Below are positions 16,781 through 25,976 of a stretch of DNA of 64,000 nucleotides, one piece after another. Origin of the DNA: Thermoanaerobaculia bacterium (GTDB lineage Bacteria; Acidobacteriota; Thermoanaerobaculia; UBA5066). The position numbers and the translations under genes were made by a program. The notes below the pieces were generated by a model. It ran no database searches and was not told the origin of the DNA. It was given only the letters and a program-made list of their open reading frames with translations. The first letter of the stretch is position 1, and every line of letters starts with the position of its first letter. Where the stretch lies: the NCBI GenBank assembly GCA_022071945.1, contig JAJVIN010000039.1:62001-126000 (forward strand), written 5' to 3'.

Positions 16781-18109
16781 TCACCCAGCGACCGGGACCC
16801 CCAGAAGCGAGTTCGGCAATCCTCTCGTGATCTCGGCCATCACGAAGGTCCCGGGCCGGAATCGTCTTGGAACATCCAGGTTCACGACGCGGTTGCAGGG
16901 CGAGCGGCCCGAGCTCTTCTTGCCTTTCTTGTCGTCGCCGTCCACGAGAACCTCCAGCCGTTCCCCCTCGAGCGAACGGTGCGCCCGCTTCTGAATCTCC
17001 TGCTGCAGATCGAGAAGCCGCGTGAGTCGCTCGGAAGCCACTGGTCTCGGAACATCGTTCTCCCAGCGAGTGGCCGCCGTGTGGGGACGGGGCGAGTAGA
17101 CGAAGCAGAAGGCACTCGCGAACTCCACCTCGGAAACCAGCGAGAGGGTCTCCTCGAAGTCGCCATCCGTCTCTCCGGGGAAGCCCACGATGATGTCGGT
17201 TCCGATGACGACGCCGGGAACCCCGGCCCGGATCCGGCGGACGAGGTCGAGGTACTCGGAGCGCGTGTACTGGCGCTTCATCCGGTTCAAGATCCGGTCA
17301 GACCCCGACTGCACGGGAAGGTGGAGGAACGGACACACGGACGGCTTCGGCCCCATCGCTTCGATCAGCCCGTCTCCGAAGTTCTTCGGGTGCGAGGTGA
17401 CGAAACGGAGCCTTTTCAGTCCCTCGAGCGTCCCGACGGCCCGAATCAGGTCCGCGAAATCCTCCCCTGTCTCTGGATCCTGGAAGGCGTTGACCGTCTG
17501 GCCGAGGAGCTCGATCTCGACGACGCCCTCCTGGATGAGGCGGCGGGATTCCTCGACCACGTCCGCCAGCCGGCGGCTCCGTTCTCTGCCCCGGGTTGTG
17601 GGAACCACGCAGAACGTGCAGTACTTGTTGCACCCCTCGATCACCGTGATCGATGCCTTGTGCGGAATGGTCCGCGCGATCGCGGACGGGGTGTAGGCCA
17701 CCTCGTCCAGGTCGAAACCGACTTCCACGGGCCGGTCATCCTCCTCCACGACCCGTCTCACGACGGACGGCAGCGCCTCGATCCGGCCGGTCCCGAGCAC
17801 GAAGTCGACGTACGGAAGCCGGGAGAGAAGGGCCTCACCCTCCTGCTGGGCAACACAGCCGCAGACGCCGAGGATCATCCCGTCCCGCTTCTTCTTCATC
17901 ACGGCAAGCTGGCCGAGGCGGTCGTAGACCTTCTGCTCCGCCTTGTCCCTGACGGAGCACGTGTTGAGGAGGACGAGATCCGCGGTCTCGGGCGAAGTGG
18001 CTTCCTCATAACCACCACCCTTCATCAGCCCGACGAAACGGCGTCCGTCGAGCTCGTTCATCTGGCATCCCCAGGTCTCCACGAAGACAGTCGGCTTCCC
18101 ACTGGTCAT
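16781..18109 (-). CDS. miaB: tRNA-2-methylthio-N6-dimethylallyladenosine synthase MiaB
   Basis: A 442-residue radical-SAM methylthiotransferase that adds a methylthio group to i6A37 of tRNAs. The N-terminal UPF0004 domain has three cluster cysteines (TWGCQMNE, LLNTCSVRDKA, GVCGCVAQQ). The radical SAM motif is EGCNKYCTFCVVP near residue 158, and a TRAM domain lies at the C-terminus. The length and VQSGSDRILNRMKRQYT are typical of MiaB rather than MtaB or RimO. It lies downstream of the PTS/cupin genes and ends at an intrinsic terminator. Confidence 0.96.
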   Translation of the reverse strand: MTSGKPTVFVETWGCQMNELDGRRFVGLMKGGGYEEATSPETADLVLLNTCSVRDKAEQKVYDRLGQLAVMKKKRDGMILGVCGCVAQQEGEALLSRLPYVDFVLGTGRIEALPSVVRRVVEEDDRPVEVGFDLDEVAYTPSAIARTIPHKASITVIEGCNKYCTFCVVPTTRGRERSRRLADVVEESRRLIQEGVVEIELLGQTVNAFQDPETGEDFADLIRAVGTLEGLKRLRFVTSHPKNFGDGLIEAMGPKPSVCPFLHLPVQSGSDRILNRMKRQYTRSEYLDLVRRIRAGVPGVVIGTDIIVGFPGETDGDFEETLSLVSEVEFASAFCFVYSPRPHTAATRWENDVPRPVASERLTRLLDLQQEIQKRAHRSLEGERLEVLVDGDDKKGKKSSGRSPCNRVVNLDVPRRFRPGTFVMAEITRGLPNSLLGVPVAG

Positions 18110-18150
18110 GAATTCGATCCCACGTTGTTTTGTTTTTCGGCGGCCCGAAC

Positions 18151-18873
18151 TCAGCGCAGCCAGCCAGGAGGAGCCCCGGCCTTCCGGGCGACCTCTTGCA
18201 TATTCTCCCAGTTGAGGTTCGCGGCGTCGAGATCGGTTCGGGCCTGCTTGAGGTCGTCTCGCGCCTTGTCCCAGGCCGGCTTGATGACGCGGTCCCGGTA
18301 GTTCCCGTCGCTCCAGGCGTAGAAATCGTTCTCGAGCCGCGCCGATTCGGCTTCCAGGTTCCGGATTCGCTCCTCCGTCTTCGCGATACGGTCCCGCGCC
18401 CCCTTCGAAAGAACCTTCCAGTCCTCCTCCGTGCGCCCGTCGTTGTCACGGGCAACGTACGGCTGCGCGGGGGGCCGGTAGGGCGCCGGAGTCGGAGTCG
18501 CGGCCTTGGCTCCCTTGCCTGCGGACGGCGTCGCTGCGCCGGCGGGTGTTGCCTTTCGGAGCGACTCGTTCGTGATCACGCCGAGGGACTTCTTCTTCTC
18601 CGTCCCTGCCGGAGGCTTCTGCTGCTGAGAACGGCGGACGGCATCTCCGAGGGAGCCAGGAGGCGTGTAGGCGAGAGGATCCGTCTTCTTCGGGGGCGCC
18701 GAGTTCGGCGCGGGTGGCGTGCTCTCGGTCTCGTGCAACCCCTTGTCCGGGGAGGGCGCCGGCTCCGGGGAAGTCTGGCCAGCTCGAACACTCGAAATCG
18801 ACAGGGACAGCGCGGCGGCGAGACAGATCAGGCCAGCTCTCCTGCCCGGCCGGCATGGTGCTGCGGTCTTCAT
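18151..18873 (-). CDS. Exported Pro-rich protein with C-terminal coiled coil, unknown
   Basis: A 240-residue protein I do not recognise. It starts with a signal-like segment (RRAGLICLAAALSLSISSVRA). A low-complexity Pro/Ala/Thr/Lys region follows to about residue 140. The C-terminal part is a charged helical segment (KVLSKGARDRIAKTEERIRNLEAESARLEND) with heptad character, then YAWSDGNYRDRVIKPAWD. The conserved-looking end is GAPPGWLR. The start overlaps the cupin stop as ATGA, so it belongs to the PTS operon transcript. It may be periplasmic. Confidence 0.65.
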   Translation of the reverse strand: MKTAAPCRPGRRAGLICLAAALSLSISSVRAGQTSPEPAPSPDKGLHETESTPPAPNSAPPKKTDPLAYTPPGSLGDAVRRSQQQKPPAGTEKKKSLGVITNESLRKATPAGAATPSAGKGAKAATPTPAPYRPPAQPYVARDNDGRTEEDWKVLSKGARDRIAKTEERIRNLEAESARLENDFYAWSDGNYRDRVIKPAWDKARDDLKQARTDLDAANLNWENMQEVARKAGAPPGWLR

Positions 18874-19256
18874 GGTGCTTTCGTCCCCTCTCGTCCGTAG
18901 CGGTCCTCGAGTCTCACGACGTCATCGAGCTCCGGGCTCGAAACCTCCACGAGGAGGCAATCCACCGCTTCCGCGAAGATCCTGTGGCGGGCCCCGGGCA
19001 CGATGTGGAAAGAGGTCCCGGCCTCCAGGGAAAGGACCGCCCTCTCGCCGTCGATTTCGGTCTCGAGCCCCAGGCGCCCCTCCAGAACGAGGAGAGTCTC
19101 TTCCTTTCGTTCGTGAAATTGATAGGAGAGGCTCTGGCCGCTCGTGACCTTCAGGACCTTCCCCGCGTAGCGGGCGTTTTCCGCAAACACGCGCTCCTCT
19201 CCCCAGGGCTTCTTCACGATCCTGGGTGTGCCAATTCGGATGTTCGGCGGTGTCAT
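18870..19256 (-). CDS. Cupin-domain protein, mannose-6-phosphate isomerase type II-like
   Basis: A 128-residue single-domain cupin. The opening RIVKKPWGEERVFAENARYAGKVL and LSYQFHERKEETLLVLEGRL resemble the C-terminal isomerase part of bifunctional mannose-1-phosphate guanylyltransferase/isomerases. GTSFHIVPGARHRIFA is the second cupin motif. It may bind a sugar phosphate or act as an isomerase, but the substrate is not clear. The ATG at 19256 overlaps the stop of the phosphotransferase gene as ATGA, which argues against the longer open frame. The link to PTS genes is suggestive only. Confidence 0.8.
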   Translation of the reverse strand: MTPPNIRIGTPRIVKKPWGEERVFAENARYAGKVLKVTSGQSLSYQFHERKEETLLVLEGRLGLETEIDGERAVLSLEAGTSFHIVPGARHRIFAEAVDCLLVEVSSPELDDVVRLEDRYGREGTKAP

Positions 19257-21046
19257 CCTGGTCCTTCCCCGGAGCGGCTCCGGGCCCCTGCTGCAACAAG
19301 CAAGTTGTGAGCCTCGCGGTTGAGGAGCGCGGCGACCTCTTCGGGAGTCGAGAGCGAAAGGGCGGCCCTGGCGATCTTCGCTGCTTCGGCCGATGAAATC
19401 GACCGGGCGAACTCCTTCAGGACCGGGACAGATCTCGGCCCCATCGAGAACTCCCGGATTCCGAGGCCCACGAGAACGAGGAAGAAGATGGGGTCCGCCG
19501 CCATTTCGCCGCACACCGAGACCGGCTTGTCGGCCTTTCTTGCGGCCTCCGCCACGCGGGCGACCAGTCGCAGGATGGCCGGATGATGGGGACAGAAGAG
19601 CTCTGAAACGGTCTCGTTGGCCCGGTCGACGGCCAGTGTGTACTGGATCAGGTCGTTTGTCCCGAGCGCGAGAAAGTCGACGTCCGGAAGGAGCATGTCG
19701 ACGGTGATGGCCGCCGAGGGAACCTCGATCATCGCGCCGAGGGGCACGTCCGGAATCTCGAAACGGTCCTGCCTCAGCGCGTCCCGCTCCTCCTCGAGCA
19801 TGGCCCGGACCCGCCGGATCTCCTCCACGCCCGAGACCATCGGGATGAGAATCCTCAACTCTCCCGACGGAGCGGCCTTCAAGAGAGCCCTGAGCTGCGT
19901 CCGGAACATTTCGGGCTTCTTGAAGCAGAGTCTCACGCCCCTCAGGCCGAGGACGGGGTTGATCTCCTCGGCCCCCACGATCGTCCGGGCCCCCTTCTTC
20001 CCCCCGAGGTCATAGGTCCGGATGACGACGGGCCGTGGAGCGAGCTCTCGAACCGTCTGCTCGTAGATCGCGAACTGGGTCTTCTCGTCGGGGAACTCCT
20101 CTCCTTCCGAGGAGAGGTAGATGAACTCCGAGCGGAAGAGGCCGACTCCGTCGGCGCCATAGTCGAGAACGTCCCGCACTTCCGAGACGAGCTCGATGTT
20201 CGCCCGGACGAAGATCGCTTCCCCATCGAGGGTCTCAACGGTCTTCCCCGTGCTCTTGGCCTTCAGCGTCCGCTCCTGGGTGGCTTCCTGTTCCTGCCGC
20301 TCCCGGAAGAGGGCGAGAACGTCCTCGGACGGTTCTCTCCAGACGACACCCTCTCTCCCATCGATGATCAGGAGGTCGCCGTCGGCGACGCAGGCGAGCA
20401 GGCGGGGAATCGCGACGACCGCCGGGATTCCGAACGAACGGGCGATGATGGAAGCGTGGGAGGTCTTTCCTCCCCGCTCACTCAGGAAGCCCACGACCCT
20501 GTCGCGAGGGATCTTGACGGCATCTGAAGGGGTGAGCTCGTCCGCAACCAGGATCAGCGATTCCCCTTCGAGATCCTCCATCTTCACGGGAGCGTCTCCT
20601 CCCTCGCCGAGGTGACGCCTCAGAATGACCCCGACATCGCGAAGGTCGGCGGCCCTCAGGGCGATGTGTTCATCCGGGAGGTCTCGCATTCGAGCAGCGA
20701 AAGACTCCGTCGCGGCCGCCACGGCCCACTCGGCGTTCACGGATTCGGCCTCGATTCGCCTCTCGATCGGCGCCAGATAGGCCCGATCCCTCAGAAAAAG
20801 CGCATGGGCCTGGAAGATCGCCGCGTACTCGGGACCGAGGCGAATCGCGACCTGTTCCGCGGTGGTTTCCATCTCGCGGGCCGCCGCCTCGGCGCCCGCC
20901 CGGAATCGTTCGACCTCTCGAGCGATGTCTGCCTTCTCGAGCGACCGTTTGGGAGCCGTATCTTCACGGGAAAACCAAAGGACCGCCTTGCCAACGGCGA
21001 CCCCTGGCGAGACAGGGATCCCGCTCAGCGAGAGACCTCTTTTCAT
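19253..21046 (-). CDS. ptsI: PTS enzyme I (phosphoenolpyruvate-protein phosphotransferase)
   Basis: A 597-residue enzyme I that transfers phosphate from phosphoenolpyruvate to HPr. Domains in order are the N-terminal HPr-binding region, the phosphohistidine swivel domain (GGKTSHASIIARSFGIPAV with the active His) and the PEP-binding barrel (GVGLFRSEFIYLS, VRLCFKKPEMFRTQLRALL, SVCGEMAADP). There is no N-terminal GAF domain, so this is classical PtsI rather than PtsP. The ATG at 21046 has a TAGAAT hexamer 7 nt upstream. It is followed by the cupin gene (ATGA overlap). Confidence 0.95.
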   Translation of the reverse strand: MKRGLSLSGIPVSPGVAVGKAVLWFSREDTAPKRSLEKADIAREVERFRAGAEAAAREMETTAEQVAIRLGPEYAAIFQAHALFLRDRAYLAPIERRIEAESVNAEWAVAAATESFAARMRDLPDEHIALRAADLRDVGVILRRHLGEGGDAPVKMEDLEGESLILVADELTPSDAVKIPRDRVVGFLSERGGKTSHASIIARSFGIPAVVAIPRLLACVADGDLLIIDGREGVVWREPSEDVLALFRERQEQEATQERTLKAKSTGKTVETLDGEAIFVRANIELVSEVRDVLDYGADGVGLFRSEFIYLSSEGEEFPDEKTQFAIYEQTVRELAPRPVVIRTYDLGGKKGARTIVGAEEINPVLGLRGVRLCFKKPEMFRTQLRALLKAAPSGELRILIPMVSGVEEIRRVRAMLEEERDALRQDRFEIPDVPLGAMIEVPSAAITVDMLLPDVDFLALGTNDLIQYTLAVDRANETVSELFCPHHPAILRLVARVAEAARKADKPVSVCGEMAADPIFFLVLVGLGIREFSMGPRSVPVLKEFARSISSAEAAKIARAALSLSTPEEVAALLNREAHNLLVAAGARSRSGEGPG

Positions 21047-21053
21047 CACTTGA

Positions 21054-21059
21054 ATTCTA
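21054..21059 (-). promoter_or_regulatory. -10-like hexamer before ptsI
   Basis: TAGAAT on the minus strand lies 7 nt before the ATG at 21046. No -35 box or Shine-Dalgarno sequence is seen. Leaderless transcription is inferred; ptsI may thus have a promoter separate from the upstream HPr gene. Confidence 0.4.
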
Positions 21060-21116
21060 GTGGCAGATGCCGGGGCCGGATGGGCCGATCGCCCTGAAAA
21101 TCGACGCTCCCTGGCT

Positions 21117-21386
21117 TCAGCTACTCTCGTCGAAGCGTCTGTCGACGAGGTTCTCCAGGGCGGCGAGAGCCTCCCTTTCATCGCCTCCATCGACGCGGAA
21201 CACGAGCGCGGTTCCCTGAGAGGCGCCGAGGAAGAGCAGTCCGAGAATGCTCTTGGCATCCACCTCGTCCCCGCCGCGGCACAGGGTCACCTTCGAGCTG
21301 AAGCTGGCCGCCGTCTGGACGAGTTTGGCCGCGGCCCGGGCGTGAAGCCCGAGCCGGTTCTTCAGGACCAGCTCCTTCTCGATCAC
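21117..21386 (-). CDS. ptsH: Phosphocarrier protein HPr
   Basis: An 89-residue HPr. His15 in RLGLHARAA is the site phosphorylated by enzyme I, and Ser46 in DAKSILGLLFLGA is the regulatory site for HPr kinase, which is encoded nearby. The presence of both shows a phosphorelay that can be controlled by HprK. The GTG start overlaps the EIIA stop. A gap of about 70 nt separates it from ptsI. Confidence 0.95.
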   Translation of the reverse strand: MIEKELVLKNRLGLHARAAAKLVQTAASFSSKVTLCRGGDEVDAKSILGLLFLGASQGTALVFRVDGGDEREALAALENLVDRRFDESS

Positions 21387-21847
21387 GGCTTCCTGTGCTC
21401 CGACTCCATCAGATCCGAGGCCGCGAGGATCGCGCGGCGTCCCTTCTCGACGAGAGTGTGGGCGATCATGTGCGGGTCCTTCCCCTCGCGGGACATGGCC
21501 CGGGCCTTCATCACCATCGGGAGGTTGACGCCCGAAACGATCTCCACGCGGCCTCTTTCCAGAAACGCGAGGGCCAGATTCGACGGTGTGCCCCCGAACA
21601 TGTCGGTCAGGATGACGACCCCCCTGCCCCTGTCGGCTGCCGATATCTTCTGCTCGAGCTTCCGTCCGGCTTCTTCAGGGACCTCGTCCCAGGCCAGGGA
21701 GAGCGCCTCGAGAGGATCGGTGGAATCGCAGGACTCCAGCACCTTCACGGTCTCGCAGAGAGCCGCCGCGAGGGGACCGTGGGAAATCACGACGAGGCCG
21801 ACGGCCGGGGACCCCGGGAGAAAGGCGGCTGGGCTGGCGGCAGTCAT
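21383..21847 (-). CDS. PTS mannose-family EIIA protein
   Basis: A 154-residue EIIA of the mannose/fructose/sorbose class. VGLVVISHGPLAAALCE contains the likely phospho-accepting His23. VVILTDMFGGTPSNLALAF and VEIVSGVNLPMVMKA are family blocks. No EIIB, EIIC or EIID genes are present here, so this is a single-domain EIIA in a regulatory rather than transport PTS, as known in alphaproteobacteria and others. It begins with an overlap on the rapZ stop (TGATG). Confidence 0.92.
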   Translation of the reverse strand: MTAASPAAFLPGSPAVGLVVISHGPLAAALCETVKVLESCDSTDPLEALSLAWDEVPEEAGRKLEQKISAADRGRGVVILTDMFGGTPSNLALAFLERGRVEIVSGVNLPMVMKARAMSREGKDPHMIAHTLVEKGRRAILAASDLMESEHRKP

Positions 21848-22719
21848 CAGAATTCCTTGTTCTCGTCCCGGTGCAAGACCCGAACAGGATAGCCCAGCGA
21901 GGAGAGATCCCGCTTCAGCCGCTCAGCGATGTAGACCGAGCGGTGCCGCCCACCCGTGCAGCCGACCGCGATCGTCAGGTACGAGCGGTTTTCCTTGCGG
22001 TAGTTCGGGAGGCACCACGAGAGGAAGTCGAGGAGGCGGTCGTAGTACTTCTGGGTCACTTCGCCCGCCTCGATGTACCGGGCCACCTCCGCGTCCTTAC
22101 CCGTGCGCGGACGCAGCCGGGGATCAAAGTGCGGGTTGGCAAGGAACCTCACATCGAAGCAGAGGTCGAGGGCAGAGGGCATTCCGTGCTTGAAGCCGAA
22201 GGAGAGAATCGAGAGCGCGAGAACGCCGGGGTCGTTGGCATCGCGGAAGCTCTCCGCGAGCGCGCTCCGTAGCTCGTGGACCGTCATGCCGCTCGTGTCG
22301 ATGACGATGTCGGCCCGCTCCTTGACCTCACCGAGGAGGCGCCTTTCGAAGGCCACCGCCTCGGCCAGCGTCCGGTTCGTGGCCAGGGGATGCGGACGCC
22401 GCGTCTCCGAGAAACGGTTCAGAAGAACCCGGTCCTCGCACTCGAGGAAGAGAAGCGTGGTCGGGACGGAGCGCCGGAGCTGCTCCAAGAGCCCGGGAAA
22501 GACCTCGGCGAAGTCCGGGTTCCTCACGTCGAGGACGACGGCATTGCGGGCTCTGGCCACCCGTCCGGCCTTCACCTCGGTCGCGTAGGCGTCGAGCAGG
22601 GAAAGGGGGAGGTTGTCGACGGTGACATACCCGATGTCCTCGAGAGCGTGAGCGGCGTAAGACTTCCCCGAACCGGACAGGCCGGTGACGATCAGAAGGC
22701 GCCCTTCGGTGTCTTTCAA
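21847..22719 (-). CDS. rapZ: RNase adapter protein RapZ
   Basis: A 290-residue RapZ/YvcJ family protein. The Walker A motif GLSGSGKS is at residues 13-20; DIGYVTVDNLPLSLL and the C-terminal AVGCTGGRHRSVYIAERL are hallmarks. In E. coli RapZ guides RNase E to the small RNA GlmZ; in other bacteria it is an uncharacterised nucleotide-binding protein. The start is a TTG at 22719 that overlaps the hprK stop as TTGA, with GGAG 6 nt upstream. Starts further upstream would lie within hprK and look like shadow sequence. Confidence 0.94.
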   Translation of the reverse strand: MKDTEGRLLIVTGLSGSGKSYAAHALEDIGYVTVDNLPLSLLDAYATEVKAGRVARARNAVVLDVRNPDFAEVFPGLLEQLRRSVPTTLLFLECEDRVLLNRFSETRRPHPLATNRTLAEAVAFERRLLGEVKERADIVIDTSGMTVHELRSALAESFRDANDPGVLALSILSFGFKHGMPSALDLCFDVRFLANPHFDPRLRPRTGKDAEVARYIEAGEVTQKYYDRLLDFLSWCLPNYRKENRSYLTIAVGCTGGRHRSVYIAERLKRDLSSLGYPVRVLHRDENKEF

Positions 22720-23732
22720 GGCTTTCTCCGCTTCCTTCTTGGTTTCGAGCTGGCCTGCGCATTCTGTGCCGCGAGCGTCTTTTGCGCGATCTCGGCCTGC
22801 ACTCGGGCGGCCATCTCCCGGGCGGCATGGAAGCCCCTGTTCTTCAGGATCTGGTTGCGGACGGCGATCTCGACCAGCATCGCGAGGTCCCGCCCGGTGG
22901 CGACGGGCATCGTGATCTTCGGGATCCCGACCCCCAGGATCGTCTCCGTCTCCTCGTCGAGGCCGAGCCGGTCGTACTCGTGACCCTCGATCCAGTTCGT
23001 CAAGTGAATCACGAACTCGACGGAGTGCCGCTCGAGCACGGCCGTCACGCCAAAGAGCATCGGGACGTTGACGATTCCAAGCCCGCGCAGCTCCATGTGG
23101 TGCCGGACGAGACCCGAGGAAGACCCGATCAGGACGTCCGCCGGGAAGCGCTTGATGACGACGAGGTCGTCGGCCACGAGCCGGTGCCCTCTCTGGACGA
23201 GGGCGAGGGCACACTCGCTCTTCCCGACTCCAGAGTCTCCGAGGAGCAGGGTGCCCAGGCCGCCCACCTCCAGAAGGACGCCGTGGACGGTCGCCCGTGG
23301 AGCGAGCGACTCCTCCAGGAACGCCGTGAGGCTCTCGATGACCGAGCCCGTCAGCCGGGGCGTCGTGAAGAGCGGGACGTTCCTCTTCGAGCAGAGGCGT
23401 CGCAGGTTGGACGGAGGGGTGATGCCCTTCGTGACGATGACGCACGACATCTCGAGCGACGTGAAGGCCTCGATCCTCTTTCGGGCGACGCTCGCGGTGA
23501 GAGTCGCGAGGTAGGTGAACTCGCTCTCTCCGAGGATCTGGACCCTGTGAGGCCTCACATATGGAAGAAACCCGGCCATGGCCAGGCCGGGTTTCTGGAC
23601 ACGGGGCCACTCGATGATCCGCCCGACTCCTCCTTCACCGGCCACGAGCTTGAGGCCGATGTGGGCCAAGGCCGGGGACAGGAGATCGGAAACCCGAACC
23701 TGCGGGTTGGTTTCCTCTCGAAGCGGTGACAC
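22716..23732 (-). CDS. hprK: HPr kinase/phosphorylase
   Basis: A 338-residue bifunctional enzyme that phosphorylates Ser46 of HPr with ATP and removes it again. The N-terminal HprK domain is followed by the catalytic domain with Walker A GDSGVGKS (residues 165-172). The upstream VHGVLLEV has the conserved His150, and LEIAVRNQ-type C-terminal sequence reads LVEIAVRNQILKNRGF. A basic tail (KPRRKRRKP) is unusual. The GTG start follows the hpf stop by 36 nt. Confidence 0.95.
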   Translation of the reverse strand: MSPLREETNPQVRVSDLLSPALAHIGLKLVAGEGGVGRIIEWPRVQKPGLAMAGFLPYVRPHRVQILGESEFTYLATLTASVARKRIEAFTSLEMSCVIVTKGITPPSNLRRLCSKRNVPLFTTPRLTGSVIESLTAFLEESLAPRATVHGVLLEVGGLGTLLLGDSGVGKSECALALVQRGHRLVADDLVVIKRFPADVLIGSSSGLVRHHMELRGLGIVNVPMLFGVTAVLERHSVEFVIHLTNWIEGHEYDRLGLDEETETILGVGIPKITMPVATGRDLAMLVEIAVRNQILKNRGFHAAREMAARVQAEIAQKTLAAQNAQASSKPRRKRRKP

Positions 23733-23768
23733 GGCTCTCTCTGACCCCGATTCCGAGCTGAATCGATC

Positions 23769-24314
23769 TCAGGATGGGATCAGGAGCCCGATGGAACCAT
23801 CGCGCCGCCGGTAGAGGACCCGAAGAGAGTCGTCGGCGGGGAGGCGGAAAACGAGAATCTGCCGGTCCTCCGATGTGAACAGGTGGAGCGCGTCCTCCTC
23901 GAACATCGGGCGGAGCGAGATCTTCTCGTGGCGAACCGTCGTCTTCTCGCTCTTCGTCTCGCGAGTCTCCTTCGGTTCAGTCTTCCAGACCTCCGGCGTC
24001 CGGACAGTGGCGGCCCTCTGAGACTTCTTGTCCTCCTTGACGCGCGACTTCGCCTTCTTCACCTGGTTGACGATCCTCTCGAGAACCAGGTGGGCGACCG
24101 TCTCCTGGTCGGGCCCCGACTCGTTGGCCGTCCAGGTCCGCTGGCGTCCGACGATCGTGATCTCGATGCAGACGCTCTTCTTTTCCTGCCACACGATGAC
24201 GTGCGCCTGGGCGTCAGGCGGCAGGACGCGGACCAGCTTCTGCAGTTTCTTCTCCACGAGGTCGCGAACGACGGGGTCGATCTTGACGCGGCGTGCCGTG
24301 AAGTCGATGTTCAT
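23769..24314 (-). CDS. hpf: Ribosome hibernation promoting factor, long form
   Basis: A 181-residue long HPF. The N-terminal S30AE domain covers about residues 1-95 (MNIDFTARRVKIDPVVRDLVEKKLQKL). After a charged linker the C-terminal dimerisation domain (ALHLFTSEDRQILVFRLPADDSLRVLYRRRDGSIGLL) is present. Long HPF dimerises 70S ribosomes into inactive 100S particles in stationary phase. Its location after rpoN matches many Proteobacteria, where the gene is known as yhbH/hpf. Confidence 0.93.
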   Translation of the reverse strand: MNIDFTARRVKIDPVVRDLVEKKLQKLVRVLPPDAQAHVIVWQEKKSVCIEITIVGRQRTWTANESGPDQETVAHLVLERIVNQVKKAKSRVKEDKKSQRAATVRTPEVWKTEPKETRETKSEKTTVRHEKISLRPMFEEDALHLFTSEDRQILVFRLPADDSLRVLYRRRDGSIGLLIPS

Positions 24315-24326
24315 GAACTCGGTTCC

Positions 24327-25976
24327 TCACTCTCTGTCTTCTCCGGGCGCCCCGAGCGCTCCGGTGACCTTGACTGGAGCCGGCGCCGGCTCCGTCTTGC
24401 GAATCGAACTCGATGGGATGTGGAGCTCCTCCCGGTACTTCGCAACGGTCCGTCTCGCGATCTTGATGCCTTCTCGAGCCAGGAGCTCCGACAGCCGGGC
24501 ATCCGAGAGCGGCCGTTCGGGATCCTCCGCCTCGATGAGCGACCGGATCTTTCCCTTCACCGCCAGGGACGAGACATCCTCACCGCCGCTGCTGGCGATG
24601 GCCGAGTGGAAGAAGAACTTCATCGGGAGGAGTCCCCTGGGAGTCGACATCCACTTGTTCGACACCACCCGGGAGACCGTCGACTCGTGCATGCCGATGT
24701 CCTCGGCGACGTCCCGCAGGACGAGGGGACGCAAGTGCGCGACCCCGTATTCGAAGAAGTCCCGCTGCTTCTTGACGATCGACTCCGCGACCTTGACGAT
24801 CGTCCGCTTTCTCTGGTCGAGGCTCTTCATGAGCCACTGCGCGGCCCGGATCTTCTCCCTGAGGTAGCTCTTCCCGTCCCCGTCCAGCGCCCCGTCGTCG
24901 GCGGAGAGCATGCGGCGGTAAAGGGAAGAGACCTTCAGCCTCGGGAGGCCGTCGTCGTTGAACTGCACGACGTAATCGTCCTCGATCTTCACCACGGCAA
25001 CGTCCGGCTCGACGTAGATCGTCCGGCTGGAGTCGTACCTGCGTCCCGGCTTGGGATCGAGCCTCCGAATGACCTCGATCGCCTTCTGGATCTCCTCCAC
25101 GGGGACCGACATCTGGCGAGCCAGCAGCGGGAGAGGCTTGGTGCCGAGGTCATGGAACCGGCGCGTCACCAGCTCGTTGAGGAGCGGCGTTTCGGCTCCG
25201 GTGGCCCTGAGCTGGATGAGGAGGCACTCGGCGAGGTCTCTGGCCCCGACGCCCGTCGGATCGAAGGACTGCAGGAGAGCCACGGCCTGACCGGCGATCT
25301 CGGCGCTGCACGGGACGCCCGCGGCGATCTCTTCCAGACTCATCCGCAGATAGCCGTCCGGGTCCACGTTCCCGACGAGGAAAACGCAGGCCTCCCTCAC
25401 TTCGGGACTCGTCTCGCACAGACACAGTTGCTCGGTGAGGTGGTCCGCGAGCCCCGGTGGTGTCTCTGCCCGGTTTTCCAGGGAGAACTCGTCGAGCTCT
25501 TCCGTCATCCGGGGGGCCGTCGATCCTCCGTCGAGGTAGTCGCCAAAGAAGGCCTCGAAATCGATCTCCTCGAAGGGCTTGTCGGTGGGCGTCTCGGCTC
25601 CCTCGGATGCATTGCCCCCCTCACCCTCGCGGTCGGAGGCTTGCGAGGAACCCGCGGGGGTGTCGGCGGAAGCCTGAGACGCCTCGGCCGCTGGCACGGC
25701 TGGCTCCTCACCCCCGTCCGCCATCCGCTCTTGAGCCTCTTCGGAGGCGGAGCTCGAGAACGCTTCCTCCGCAACGGGCTGTCCATCCTCGGTGGGGCCC
25801 TCTTCTTCTTCCAGGACGGGATTCGTCACGATCTCCTGGTTCACCACGTCCTGGAGCTCGAAACGCGTCATCTGCAGCAGCTTGATGGCCTGCTGCAGCG
25901 TTGGCGTCATCACCAATCGCTGGGAGAGCTTGAGAGAGAGCTTCTGTTCGAGTCCCACGTTCTGAAAGTCCGACAT
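24327..25976 (-). CDS. rpoN: RNA polymerase sigma-54 factor
   Basis: A 549-residue sigma-54. Region I at the N-terminus (KLSLKLSQRLVMTPTLQQAIKLLQMTRFEL) is the activator-responsive part. An acidic Glu/Ala/Ser-rich region II spans about residues 55-150. The core-binding and helix-turn-helix regions follow, ending in the RpoN box ARRTVAKYREELHIPSS. Sigma-54 needs AAA+ activators to open promoters. The gene sits between lptB and hpf, as in many diderms. The C-terminal tail extends about 25 residues past the RpoN box. Confidence 0.96.
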   Translation of the reverse strand: MSDFQNVGLEQKLSLKLSQRLVMTPTLQQAIKLLQMTRFELQDVVNQEIVTNPVLEEEEGPTEDGQPVAEEAFSSSASEEAQERMADGGEEPAVPAAEASQASADTPAGSSQASDREGEGGNASEGAETPTDKPFEEIDFEAFFGDYLDGGSTAPRMTEELDEFSLENRAETPPGLADHLTEQLCLCETSPEVREACVFLVGNVDPDGYLRMSLEEIAAGVPCSAEIAGQAVALLQSFDPTGVGARDLAECLLIQLRATGAETPLLNELVTRRFHDLGTKPLPLLARQMSVPVEEIQKAIEVIRRLDPKPGRRYDSSRTIYVEPDVAVVKIEDDYVVQFNDDGLPRLKVSSLYRRMLSADDGALDGDGKSYLREKIRAAQWLMKSLDQRKRTIVKVAESIVKKQRDFFEYGVAHLRPLVLRDVAEDIGMHESTVSRVVSNKWMSTPRGLLPMKFFFHSAIASSGGEDVSSLAVKGKIRSLIEAEDPERPLSDARLSELLAREGIKIARRTVAKYREELHIPSSSIRKTEPAPAPVKVTGALGAPGEDRE

